From Candidatus Margulisiibacteriota bacterium (lineage in GTDB: Bacteria > Margulisbacteria > Termititenacia > Termititenacales > Termititenacaceae): a stretch of 34,365 nucleotides of DNA. The stretch spans positions 1-34,365 of the forward strand of contig JAIRWS010000001.1 in the NCBI GenBank assembly GCA_031268855.1, given 5' to 3'. The notes under the pieces were generated by a model, which was not told where the DNA came from, did no database searches, and saw only the letters and a list, made by a program, of their open reading frames with translations. Below, piece after piece: positions 1 to 8,616 of this stretch; within the stretch, counting starts at the first letter, position 1, and each line of letters begins with the position of its first letter. Position numbers and translations under genes: made by a program.

Positions 1-2292
1 TGTCACCTTAAATAACCGGTCTAAATAAGTTTTAATCTCTTCAGCATAAAACAGCTGCATTGCATATTCTTGGTCGGCAATTTTTTCGTACTTGATACCG
101 GCAGCCAAAAGTTCATTTAAGGATTTACTAATTGTCTGAATGACATTGTCCAAGAACATTTGGGGATTTATCTCTAACTCGGATAGTCTATTCGATTTAG
201 TTAGAATCTCAAAAATGGCGCTCCTGGTGATATCAATTTTAGATTGAATATAACCAAATATATCAGGAATCATATAGACCATTTCTTCGGTGTTGTGGCG
301 CTTTTTTGTTTGCAAATTGCCTTCTACGCCGTATTTAGAATAACCAAGTTTGAACGTTTCAGATGAGATAGACGGTCTAACTGTTTTTGGCACTTTGTTT
401 ATATCCTGCATGTCTTGCAAAACTCTGGCTATTAGTTCATCTGTTTGATAATCAACCTGGTAAGTTGTCCTGGTTTTTATAAGATTCCATATTTCCAGAA
501 ATTCTTTATATTTAGACAAGTCTTTATTTAGTTTAACCTGTTCTTTCTTTTGGGCATTTTTTATGCGACCGCTGAAATTTACACTGCAATCTTCTTGAAT
601 TTCTTTTTGCAATGTGGCGGAAAAATCCGCATAGCTTTCATTGGCAATTACGGTCAGAACATTTGTATTTCTATCAAAAATTCTATTGCCGTTATTGTCC
701 ACCGGCAATCTTAACCCTCTGCCGATCTCCTGCCGTTTTTTTAATTCGGACTTTGTTTCATTGAGTGTGCAGATTTGAAAAACATTCGGATTATCCCAGC
801 CTTCGCGCAAGGCGGAATGGCTGAAAATAAACTTTAATGGCTCATTTATGTCTAATAATCGTTCTTTATCTTTCATGATCAGATTATAGATGTCATTATC
901 CGCTTTGGTGTTGCCATTGCTGTCTTTGAACCTGCCGTTATCTTGAGCAAAATAGCCATTATGGATCCGCTCAACAGGCGTAGTGTCCAGGTTTTTGAAC
1001 TCTGGTTTTTTAATGGCTTCTTTATAAAGTTCTTCAAACCATTTGGCGTACTTGCCATTCTCGGCCATGCTCTTAGTGACGTATTCGCGATAATTAGCAA
1101 CTTTATCGATAAAGAAAAGCGATAAAACCTTAAGCCCGAGTTTCTTATATTTTTTTTCTTTTTGTAAATGGTGTTCAATCGTGCGTTCTATCTGAAATTT
1201 TACTATCTCCTCATTCAAGCCGCCTTGAGATTGTCCTTCATTTAAAACCAGCCCATTAGCAAATGTAATTGTATTAACAGATAATTCATTAATTATAAAA
1301 TCTTCTTGATACATCTCTCGGCCATTGGACAAAGCAAACAAGTTATCACCGACATTTGCTGTAAGAGTTTTTGGCTTTACACCATTAGCGGCATTTACAA
1401 AGATTTTTAATTTTGCCGAGATACGATTTTTAGTTCTTTTTACTTCGACAAAATCAATATAAGCGGAATTGTAATTTTGTTCGGACACCACGCTGTCGAC
1501 TTCTATTTGTTTGACCAAGCCCAGATCATACGCTTGCACAGGGTCAAGTTTATACACATTGTTATACACATTCTTATGTGTAGCCGAATAACGCAAAGTG
1601 CATAATGGTTTGAGATTGGCTATCGCTTGTTTTCTAAGATCCGTTTCCATATTTTGCGGCTCATCGACAATGACGATAGGCTGAACGCCCTGGATATACT
1701 CAATCGGTTTTACGCCGGATTCTCTAATTTTGTTGATTATATTATCATCTTTGGCAAAGGAATCGATATTTATTACCAATATCTGAATAGCGTTCGTGCT
1801 GGCAAAAGTCTTGAGATTTGATAATTTTCGGGAATCATAAAGATAATAGTTCAAAGGCGGATTAGCGTAAAGATTTTGTAAGTGTTCGTGCGTAATTTGT
1901 AGATTTTTCAAGACACCTTCCTTGATTGCGATGCTGGGCACAACTATCACAAATTTTTTAAAGCCATAAACTTTATTCAATTCATAAATCGTCCGCAAAT
2001 AAACATAAGTCTTGCCAGTACCGGTTTCCATTTCCACCGTAAAATTCAAACCATCTAATTTTTCGCTGACCTGTAGTTTGTTGTTGTATTGCGTGATTTG
2101 CAGATTTTTTAATATTTGCTCCTCGGCTAATATCAGATTGTTGCCGACCCCGCGGCTGTCAAATTTCAGACTGCCGTCCTGAAAAGTTATTTCGAAATCG
2201 CCTTTATTTAAGGGCTGGCCTTCAAACAAGTCCACAATTGCTTGGATAGCGTCAAGTTGATATTGTTGGGTGGAGTCAAAGTGGAGTTTCAT
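1..2292 (-). CDS. res: Type III restriction enzyme Res subunit, 3' end beyond window
   Basis: This is the ATP-dependent helicase/nuclease subunit of a type III restriction-modification system; it translocates or switches on DNA with Mod and cuts it. The frame is open for 764 codons to the left edge, so the C-terminus is missing; full Res proteins are usually about 900-1000 residues, and the lost part should hold the PD-(D/E)XK nuclease. Visible superfamily 2 motifs: Walker A METGTGKT (K94), DEAD-like DEPQ at 210-213, a SAT motif near 235, and late helicase motifs LREGWDNPNV and RQEIGRGLRLP near 485-526. The ATG overlaps the upstream ATPase stop codon (ATGA), implying translational coupling. 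The gene is AT-rich compared with the 6.5-9.7 kb genes. Family assignment is firm; DNA specificity cannot be read. Confidence 0.93.
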   Translation of the reverse strand, partial: MKLHFDSTQQYQLDAIQAIVDLFEGQPLNKGDFEITFQDGSLKFDSRGVGNNLILAEEQILKNLQITQYNNKLQVSEKLDGLNFTVEMETGTGKTYVYLRTIYELNKVYGFKKFVIVVPSIAIKEGVLKNLQITHEHLQNLYANPPLNYYLYDSRKLSNLKTFASTNAIQILVINIDSFAKDDNIINKIRESGVKPIEYIQGVQPIVIVDEPQNMETDLRKQAIANLKPLCTLRYSATHKNVYNNVYKLDPVQAYDLGLVKQIEVDSVVSEQNYNSAYIDFVEVKRTKNRISAKLKIFVNAANGVKPKTLTANVGDNLFALSNGREMYQEDFIINELSVNTITFANGLVLNEGQSQGGLNEEIVKFQIERTIEHHLQKEKKYKKLGLKVLSLFFIDKVANYREYVTKSMAENGKYAKWFEELYKEAIKKPEFKNLDTTPVERIHNGYFAQDNGRFKDSNGNTKADNDIYNLIMKDKERLLDINEPLKFIFSHSALREGWDNPNVFQICTLNETKSELKKRQEIGRGLRLPVDNNGNRIFDRNTNVLTVIANESYADFSATLQKEIQEDCSVNFSGRIKNAQKKEQVKLNKDLSKYKEFLEIWNLIKTRTTYQVDYQTDELIARVLQDMQDINKVPKTVRPSISSETFKLGYSKYGVEGNLQTKKRHNTEEMVYMIPDIFGYIQSKIDITRSAIFEILTKSNRLSELEINPQMFLDNVIQTISKSLNELLAAGIKYEKIADQEYAMQLFYAEEIKTYLDRLFKVT

Positions 2293-4559
2293 TTGCCAGC
2301 CTCTTGCACTCGTGAAGCAATTTTGTCTTTGTCATTAAGAGTAATAACAACAGGCTGTTTTAATTTTAATGCTTTACCAATTACGACAGCATGTCTTTCT
2401 TCTAGCGTTGGCAATAAACTTGCATAATCTTTTCCAACATAATTTTCTAGAAATTGTTTTCCAGTATCATCAAAAACTCTTAAAGCAAATATTGTATTAC
2501 ATTGGTTTAATATACTTTTACTTATATTTGCAGTTCTTTGCGTAATTACAAAACTGCCTACCCCATATTTCCTGCCTTGTAAAATGACTTTTGCCGTTCC
2601 ATTTACGGCACTACTATCATTACTATTTGCGGTAGAGTTCCACTCAGGAATAAGAGCATGTGCTTCTTCAAAAACAAGTAATATTTTACTTTTTCCATTA
2701 GCAGATAAAGGCATTCGCATAACTATATCAAGTAGTGTTTCACAAATTACTCTCGTTTTTTCAGCATGAGTTAATTCAGTTGTAATAACATTATAGCCTA
2801 TTTTTTCTCCTTTTGAGGTGTTGTGTAAGTTAGGATTATATACTTTAAGCCGAATATCGGTAGTCAATTCTTTGTTATCTGGAATAGTTTCTTGTCCAAA
2901 AATGAATTTTATTAAATCCTGTTTTACAAGCTGCTTATACTCTGCAATATTGCCGCTTTTTTCATGATTTTGTTTACTGCCATTTTCAGTATAAATGTAA
3001 TTAAACTTATCGGCTATTGAGTCGGAAAAATGCTCACTATCAGCAACAATTAAACTATTGTTGATATATTGCGGTAATTTCTTAATATATTCATTTGTTA
3101 TATCAATACAAATAATTTTAGATTGCGTATTGTCAATAATCTTTTTTATTAACTCAAAAGTTAAGCAGGATTTTCCAATACCTAAAATTCCTAGAATGGC
3201 GGTGTTATGAGTAATTAGTTCATCATAATTCTTAACAGGGATTTCTAAATTCGTGCCAGGCAATACGCCAACACACTGATTGGCATCAGCCGCATTTATA
3301 TTTGACGGTTTATAAATAAATACCGGCGTATAAATATCAGGCAGCCATTTAACAGAATTTAATTCTTCGTGTTCAATATCATATCGTCCTAATTTTTGTG
3401 CTACACCAACTGTGTATCCATATTGACTATGATCTTCTAATTTTTCTTTATCTGTTCTGGCATTTATAATCTGAAACAAAACATCATTATTGTAAATTGT
3501 TGTTTGAATAACTAAACCCTCGCTCAAATTGGTGTCAGTCAAGCCAGCAATAGTTTGAAAGTTAATAGTGCTTATTGTTGAACCATTTACAATATAACCG
3601 ATAAAATTTCGTTTATTTTTATATAAGGCATTATTTTCAATAATTTCTTTATCGGGTAAAAGATCAAGATTGATTTTATAAACATTTTTAGAACTAGCTA
3701 TTGTATTATTTGCAGTTTCGGTTAATTCTTTTTTTACCAAATCGAGCAATATTATATTGCCGGTACTATCATCTTTTAATAAATAAACAGATAACCAGCG
3801 TTTCCCTATTAAATGACGAGTATTTACAACTATCCCGACATAACCAGAATTTTGATTTTGTTCAAGATAAACAATATCGCCTTTATTTGCATTAGATTTG
3901 TATTTGTCTAAATCTATCTCGACATTATATAAAAACGGATTTTCACAACCTATTGCTTCCCCTATAAATCCTGCCAAAGCATTTTCGCGTTCAAATACTT
4001 TATAAATATCCGAACAAATTAATATAAATGACTCTACTGGTTTCCGCCACACAAGCAATACAAGCAATATTATTAAGCACACTAAAAACATAACAGGCGC
4101 ATCTCTAAAAAACGACACTAAAACTAAAACATACAAAGTGCCAAAAATAATTTCTGACGACCCAACAGTTGTTATAAATTTGCTGAATTTGCGAGACGGA
4201 CTTGTTGCAAATGACTTACGGCTATTTATTAATGTAATAACCAATGCCGCTATTCCCAATACGGAAATTACAATTAAAAATTGTTTCCACAGTATAAAAT
4301 CTGTCTTATCTTTAACTGCCAATAATACAAGGGTTGTGGATATTGACCTTACCAAGACATCAGACGGTTTTGTAAAAAATGGCTCTGAAAGATACACGCC
4401 AAGAATCAGCGTAAGTGCAACTGTAAAAAATATAAAGCACAATGGGTCATCTGGGTCTAAAATAAACGCCAAGTTACCCCTAAAAAAATATCCAAGCAAT
4501 AATATGAAACCAATATAAAAGGCTACTGCTGTGATTCTCTGCAAGATATTTTTCAGCAT
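2289..4559 (-). CDS. Membrane-anchored HerA/DUF87-type ATPase inside the type III RM operon
   Basis: I read this as a 756-residue P-loop ATPase of the HerA/FtsK family. The N-terminal 175 residues hold about five hydrophobic segments (roughly 10-26, 40-57, 92-111, 135-151, 155-171). A beta-rich HAS-barrel-like stretch follows (GDIVYLEQ, then YVGIVV), then the ATPase: Walker A GILGIGKS at 457-464, Walker B LLVFEEAH near 625, and the HerA-like tail QGRKYG...ITQRT...FDDTGKQFLENYVG. The start is chosen at ATG 4559 because AGGAG lies 11 bases upstream inside the end of mod, while longer frames intrude into mod. It lies 4 bases after mod and overlaps res by ATGA, so it is co-translated with both. 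HerA proteins pump or thread DNA with partner nucleases. A role in moving DNA for this restriction system, perhaps at the membrane, is inference. I do not recognise this exact architecture. Confidence 0.8.
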   Translation of the reverse strand: MLKNILQRITAVAFYIGFILLLGYFFRGNLAFILDPDDPLCFIFFTVALTLILGVYLSEPFFTKPSDVLVRSISTTLVLLAVKDKTDFILWKQFLIVISVLGIAALVITLINSRKSFATSPSRKFSKFITTVGSSEIIFGTLYVLVLVSFFRDAPVMFLVCLIILLVLLVWRKPVESFILICSDIYKVFERENALAGFIGEAIGCENPFLYNVEIDLDKYKSNANKGDIVYLEQNQNSGYVGIVVNTRHLIGKRWLSVYLLKDDSTGNIILLDLVKKELTETANNTIASSKNVYKINLDLLPDKEIIENNALYKNKRNFIGYIVNGSTISTINFQTIAGLTDTNLSEGLVIQTTIYNNDVLFQIINARTDKEKLEDHSQYGYTVGVAQKLGRYDIEHEELNSVKWLPDIYTPVFIYKPSNINAADANQCVGVLPGTNLEIPVKNYDELITHNTAILGILGIGKSCLTFELIKKIIDNTQSKIICIDITNEYIKKLPQYINNSLIVADSEHFSDSIADKFNYIYTENGSKQNHEKSGNIAEYKQLVKQDLIKFIFGQETIPDNKELTTDIRLKVYNPNLHNTSKGEKIGYNVITTELTHAEKTRVICETLLDIVMRMPLSANGKSKILLVFEEAHALIPEWNSTANSNDSSAVNGTAKVILQGRKYGVGSFVITQRTANISKSILNQCNTIFALRVFDDTGKQFLENYVGKDYASLLPTLEERHAVVIGKALKLKQPVVITLNDKDKIASRVQEAGK

Positions 4560-4563
4560 AAGT

Positions 4564-6462
4564 TCATATACTCCTAAACTCAATCCCCTCATCTTTAAAC
4601 CGCAATTTGGTATTGGTTTTAAGTTTGTCGTTTTTGTCGAACAAAGTGTCGAGGCAGACAAAAGTCTGCGGTTTAATTTTTAAGGCTTGATTAATGATCG
4701 TTTGGTTTAGCTTAGACAGTGCTAAAACCAAGCGGCCGCTCTCTACATTAAAGATATTTGCACCGCCCATTTCAATTGTTTCTATTTTGGCAGACAGAGG
4801 CAGACCGGCTTTGAGCAGTAACTCATAGAGTAAGGCGGTTTCGTCGTTGCGTGCGACAGGATTTTTATGTAATCTCATCTGCTCTATCAAGGCTTCACCC
4901 CGCACATCACCCCGCCAGATCTTAAAATTTGACGAGCTTAAGACAAAAGACTTGAACCCTAGATCAATATCTTTTTCCAGCTTTAGCTTACTGTCTTTCT
5001 CCGCCTTGATTTTCTTGATAACTCTTCGGATACGCTCTTGAGTAATATCCGAAATACGCTCATACCCGGCCTTGAACGCCTCGCTGTCTTCCGCGCATTT
5101 CTCAGGCATTTGTATCAAAATAAATTTACGGTTGCCACCGTCTTCTTTATTCAATTCCAGCACAGTCTGGGCAGTGGTGCCGGAGCCTGCGAAAAAGTCA
5201 AGGACAATAGCATTTTTATCAAAACAATTTACAGCATTTATCAAGTGCTTAATTAGGTTTACGGGTTTAGGAAAACTGAATAACTTATTTTCAAATAGTG
5301 TTCCAAAATTTTTTGTTCCATCTTGCGATAGGCCGACTTCTGGCGGTAAAAGTGTGCTTAACTGGATATAGCCAAACTGCTCTCCTAATTTTTCTAGATC
5401 ATCATCTTTGAAATAACGCAAGGCCGGCCTGGTAAGACTTAAAAAATCATAATCACCTGGAAATACTATGCGGCTTTCTGCGTAATATTTATCAAAAGTT
5501 TCTTTTGTTACTGCCCATACTCTATTAGGATTAACTGGGTATTCTTCGCCAGTTTTGGGATTGACCATTGTATAGTTGCTATTCGGCCTTTCTTGTGCGC
5601 TTCTTTGTGTTGTTAAATCATGCACTCGCCACGGTTTATTTGGTAGATCTGGCGTTTCAAAATATTTTCGCGTGCCGCCTTTCACTCCGGCTGTAAATGC
5701 CTCTGTTCTGGCATAACACAATATCCATTCAAAATCTTGTGAAACACCAAAAGGCACATCGGATTTTGCCGTTCTTTTTCGCCACGGAAACTGCGCCACA
5801 AAATTTTCCTCGCCAAACACCTCATCCAGCAGCAACCGCAGATTGCCAACCTCATTATCATCAATACTTACAAAGATCACGCCGTCTTCACGCAGTAAAT
5901 TTCTGGCGAGATATAATCTCGGATACATCATCGACAGCCAGACCGAGTGATATTGTCCGTTTTCTTTGGTATTTTTCTTAAACAGTTCTTGTTTATTGAT
6001 AAAGCCGCCATCATCTTTTTCGCCGGTGCGCTGCTGGTATTCCGCTAGGGTTTCTGTGTAATCGTCTGGATAAATAAAAGAATCATTGCCCGTGTTGTAA
6101 GGCGGGTCTATGTATATCATTTTGATCTTGCCAAAATAAGATCGCTGCAGGACTTTCAAAACTTCTAAATTTTCACCCTCGATAAAAACATTCTCTGTGG
6201 TGTCAAAATTTATGCTGGCTTTTTTGTCCGGTATCAACGTATCAGCGGTTTGCCTCTGTATTTCTTTGAAAGCTTCATACTTGCCAGCCCAGCCAAGGCC
6301 ATAATTTTCTTGATTAGGGGCAAAAGTTTCTGCGCCAAAAGCGTTTTTTAGCTGTTCTAAATCAAGATGATTCTCTTTGACTAAGTTAGGGAACAGACTT
6401 TTTAGTCTGGCCAGATTATCTTTAGTTATATCTAACGATTTACCATCTGTTTTTTCTACCAT
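4564..6462 (-). CDS. mod: Type III DNA N6-adenine methyltransferase Mod
   Basis: Mod recognises the target sequence and transfers a methyl group from S-adenosylmethionine to adenine; it also guides Res. The 632-residue protein has the beta-class order with the catalytic motif first: DPPYNTGN at 119-126, then the SAM-binding DFFAGSGTT at 422-430. Flanking signatures include YIDPPY and the ENVFIEGENLEVLKVLQ region. The segment between the two motifs, about residues 200-400, should contain the target recognition domain. The ATG at 6462 has an AGGTGG ribosome site 5 bases upstream. It is the first gene of a three-gene operon with the HerA-type ATPase and res. The 51-base gap to the ABC permease contains a TAAAAT that may be its -10. 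Assignment is firm. Confidence 0.95.
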   Translation of the reverse strand: MVEKTDGKSLDITKDNLARLKSLFPNLVKENHLDLEQLKNAFGAETFAPNQENYGLGWAGKYEAFKEIQRQTADTLIPDKKASINFDTTENVFIEGENLEVLKVLQRSYFGKIKMIYIDPPYNTGNDSFIYPDDYTETLAEYQQRTGEKDDGGFINKQELFKKNTKENGQYHSVWLSMMYPRLYLARNLLREDGVIFVSIDDNEVGNLRLLLDEVFGEENFVAQFPWRKRTAKSDVPFGVSQDFEWILCYARTEAFTAGVKGGTRKYFETPDLPNKPWRVHDLTTQRSAQERPNSNYTMVNPKTGEEYPVNPNRVWAVTKETFDKYYAESRIVFPGDYDFLSLTRPALRYFKDDDLEKLGEQFGYIQLSTLLPPEVGLSQDGTKNFGTLFENKLFSFPKPVNLIKHLINAVNCFDKNAIVLDFFAGSGTTAQTVLELNKEDGGNRKFILIQMPEKCAEDSEAFKAGYERISDITQERIRRVIKKIKAEKDSKLKLEKDIDLGFKSFVLSSSNFKIWRGDVRGEALIEQMRLHKNPVARNDETALLYELLLKAGLPLSAKIETIEMGGANIFNVESGRLVLALSKLNQTIINQALKIKPQTFVCLDTLFDKNDKLKTNTKLRFKDEGIEFRSI

Positions 6463-6513
6463 TTACCACCTGCGATTGTGAATTGTTTACATTTTAACAC
6501 TATCTGTCTGTTC

Positions 6514-7308
6514 TTAGCGATTCGTCTCCGACCGCACAAAAAAGAATGTGCCGATGAATAAAAACGCCGCGGTCAGCGCCGCGATGACCAAAATATCCAG
6601 CGCCGGATGGAACAGCACAATGCCGGCATAGCTTGGCGCGCCGTAAAAAAATACCGCCCGCGCCAGATCGAGACAGTAAGTCATGGGCATCATCCGGCTG
6701 AGCCAAAACAAGATCCCTTGAGAATTGTTGATCGGAATAAAAGCGCCGGTGAGGAACATCTGCGGCATCACGACCAGCATTTGCACCATGCCAGCGGTGC
6801 GATTGTCTTTGATAAACGCCACGATAATCATGCCCAGCGCGCCGGCGGCCAGACAGATCAGCGGTGAAACCGCCAGCACGGCCAGCAGCTGCCAGAGAGA
6901 ATAGTGAATGCCCATCAGCAGCGCGGTCAGCAGAGTGCCGAGCAATTGTAATAGCGCCGAGAAAGATGAGCCAAAAATTTTACCGATAATGATCGAGTAG
7001 CGCGAGATCGGCGAAACCATCAATTCCTGCGTGAAATCTTCCGTGCGGTCTTCGACCAGCGAGGTGATACCGTTGGTCGTGCCCATCAAGAGCATATTGA
7101 CGAGCATTCCCACCAGCAAGAACTGGCCGTAATCATAAGGCAGGCCGGAAGCCATATTTTGAGATAAACTGCCGCCCAGTATGCCCATAAAGATCAGCGG
7201 CATGATCAGGCTAAAACCAAAATAAGACGGTGTTTTGAGCAGGATCAAAACGTCCCGCGCGGCGATCGTGAGCGTCGCGTTTATTTCGCGGATCAACCGG
7301 CTATTCAC
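6514..7308 (-). CDS. ABC-2 type exporter permease
   Basis: A 264-residue multi-pass membrane protein of the ABC-2 (DrrB-like) class, the permease half of an exporter. About six hydrophobic segments are visible, for example YFGFSLIMPLIFMGILGG, LLQLLGTLLTALLMGI, LLAVLAVSPLICLAAGALGM and ALDILVIAALTAAFLFIGTF. The start is GTG 7308, preceded by a strong AGGAGG 5 bases upstream; this GTG lies inside the last codons of the ATPase gene (GTGAATAG, an 8-base overlap), so the two are coupled. The pair is GC-rich, unlike the type III RM genes just downstream. The substrate cannot be told; relatives export drugs, lipids or polysaccharides. Confidence 0.88.
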   Translation of the reverse strand: MNSRLIREINATLTIAARDVLILLKTPSYFGFSLIMPLIFMGILGGSLSQNMASGLPYDYGQFLLVGMLVNMLLMGTTNGITSLVEDRTEDFTQELMVSPISRYSIIIGKIFGSSFSALLQLLGTLLTALLMGIHYSLWQLLAVLAVSPLICLAAGALGMIIVAFIKDNRTAGMVQMLVVMPQMFLTGAFIPINNSQGILFWLSRMMPMTYCLDLARAVFFYGAPSYAGIVLFHPALDILVIAALTAAFLFIGTFFFVRSETNR

Positions 7309-8101
7309 GGGCGCCTCCTGTGCGGCTCAACAGATCCACATAAGCGTCTTCCAGCGCCGGCTCGTAAAGTTTCATTACCGGCTTTTGCGGCAGCAGAGCT
7401 TTTAACTGGCGCGGCGTACCGGCGAAAGCGATGCGGCCGCGGTTAATGACGCACAGCGTGTCGACCTGTTCGGCTTCATCTATATAATGCGTGGTTAAAA
7501 AAACCGTGGTGCCGTGTTTTTGGCGGACAGCGCTGATGTAATTCCAGAGCGCGCGGCGGCTTACGGCGTCCAGCCCCTGCGTCGGCTCGTCCAGAAACAA
7601 AATATCCGGCGTGTGCATCAGGCTGCGCAGTATTTCCAGCTTGCGCTGCATGCCGCCGGACAATTTATTGACCCGCTGAAAAATTTTATCCTTGAGGCCG
7701 ACGATTTCCGCCAGCTCCATAACGCGGTCTTTGTAGGCGGCGGGCATCCAGCGAAAAAAAGGGCGGTAGGCAAACAATCCGTACAGGCAGGCATGAAAAC
7801 GGATATTTTCTTCCGCCGAAAGCGTTTTGTCCAAACTGGGCTTTTGAAAAATGATCCCAACTTTGGCCCGGATCTGTTTGGTCTCGCGCTCCAGATCGTA
7901 GCCGGCGATAGTCACCTGTCCGGAAGTTTTGGCCAGCGTGGTCGTCAGGATCGAGATCGTGGTGGTCTTGCCCGCGCCGTTCGGCCCCAGAAAAGCAAAA
8001 AAATCACCCTGCGCCACCGAGAAATTAATATTATCCACGGCCAGCTCTTTGGCTTTCTGATAGCGTTTGGTCAGACCGTCCACTTCGATAATGCCGCGCA
8101 A
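7301..8101 (-). CDS. ABC transporter ATP-binding protein (DrrA/CcmA-like)
   Basis: The energising subunit of the exporter made with the downstream permease. All nucleotide-binding motifs are present in 266 residues: Walker A GPNGAGKTTT near 39-48, Q-loop FQKPSL, ABC signature LSGGM, Walker B ILFLDEPTQGLD, and the H-loop TTHYIDEAEQ. The start is TTG 8101, chosen because GGGGGA lies 7 bases upstream and no ATG fits the N-terminus. The gene overlaps the permease by 8 bases. It is divergent from the flavin-binding protein gene across about 107 bases. Substrate unknown. Confidence 0.92.
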   Translation of the reverse strand: MRGIIEVDGLTKRYQKAKELAVDNINFSVAQGDFFAFLGPNGAGKTTTISILTTTLAKTSGQVTIAGYDLERETKQIRAKVGIIFQKPSLDKTLSAEENIRFHACLYGLFAYRPFFRWMPAAYKDRVMELAEIVGLKDKIFQRVNKLSGGMQRKLEILRSLMHTPDILFLDEPTQGLDAVSRRALWNYISAVRQKHGTTVFLTTHYIDEAEQVDTLCVINRGRIAFAGTPRQLKALLPQKPVMKLYEPALEDAYVDLLSRTGGARE

Positions 8102-8171
8102 AGTAAATCCCCCTGTCAGCCTGTTTTAACGAAACAATTGCGAAAATTCACAAGCATATTCTAGCTGATTC

Positions 8172-8180
8172 TGCTAAAAT
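8172..8180 (+). promoter_or_regulatory. Extended -10 promoter for the split-barrel gene
   Basis: TGCTAAAAT fits the TGnTATAAT extended -10 pattern, 28 bases before the ATG at 8209, with AAGGAG between. There is no good -35, which extended -10 promoters do not need. Read by eye only. Confidence 0.45.
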
Positions 8181-8208
8181 AGGGCAAATAAATTTTAAGG
8201 AGTTACCC

Positions 8209-8607
8209 ATGAGTGAGGCAATCAAGTTTTTACAGGACAACCCGCTACATTATGTGGCGACGGTGGGGCTGGATGGACGCCCAAGTGTGCGGCCGTTCCA
8301 GTCTATTTATGTGAAAGACGGACGGATCTATTATTGCACAGGCAATTTCAAAACTGTGTACCAGGAGCTGCAAAAAAATCCCGCTGTGCAGATCAACGCG
8401 CTGGACCCTAAAACTATGGACTGGGCGCGTTTGTCCGGCCGGGCTGTGTTCACGGACGACGCCAAAATAAAAGAAGAATTTTTCGCGGCCTATCCGAATA
8501 TCAAAGAAAGATACCCGGAGATTTCGACTTTTGCCGTATTCTATATCGATCAGCCGAAAGCGACACTTTATTCTTTCAGCGCGCCGCCGCGGGAGATTTT
8601 TTTATAG
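8209..8607 (+). CDS. Pyridoxamine 5'-phosphate oxidase-family flavin split-barrel protein
   Basis: A 132-residue single-domain protein that resembles small FMN- or F420-binding split-barrel proteins. The N-terminal pattern (FLQDNPLHYVATVGLDGRPSVRPFQSIYV is spread over residues 6-34) shows the characteristic G-x-P-x-x-R-P strand; YYCTGNFKTVYQELQKNP is the usual cofactor-side turn and helix, followed by an acidic partner strand. Such proteins act as small reductases or oxidases; being only about 130 residues, it is unlikely to be a true PdxH. AAGGAG lies just before the ATG. It precedes the AONS-like gene by 9 bases and may be cotranscribed with it. Substrate and exact cofactor are not visible. 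Confidence 0.82.
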   Translation: MSEAIKFLQDNPLHYVATVGLDGRPSVRPFQSIYVKDGRIYYCTGNFKTVYQELQKNPAVQINALDPKTMDWARLSGRAVFTDDAKIKEEFFAAYPNIKERYPEISTFAVFYIDQPKATLYSFSAPPREIFL

Positions 8608-8616
8608 TGTCAAATT

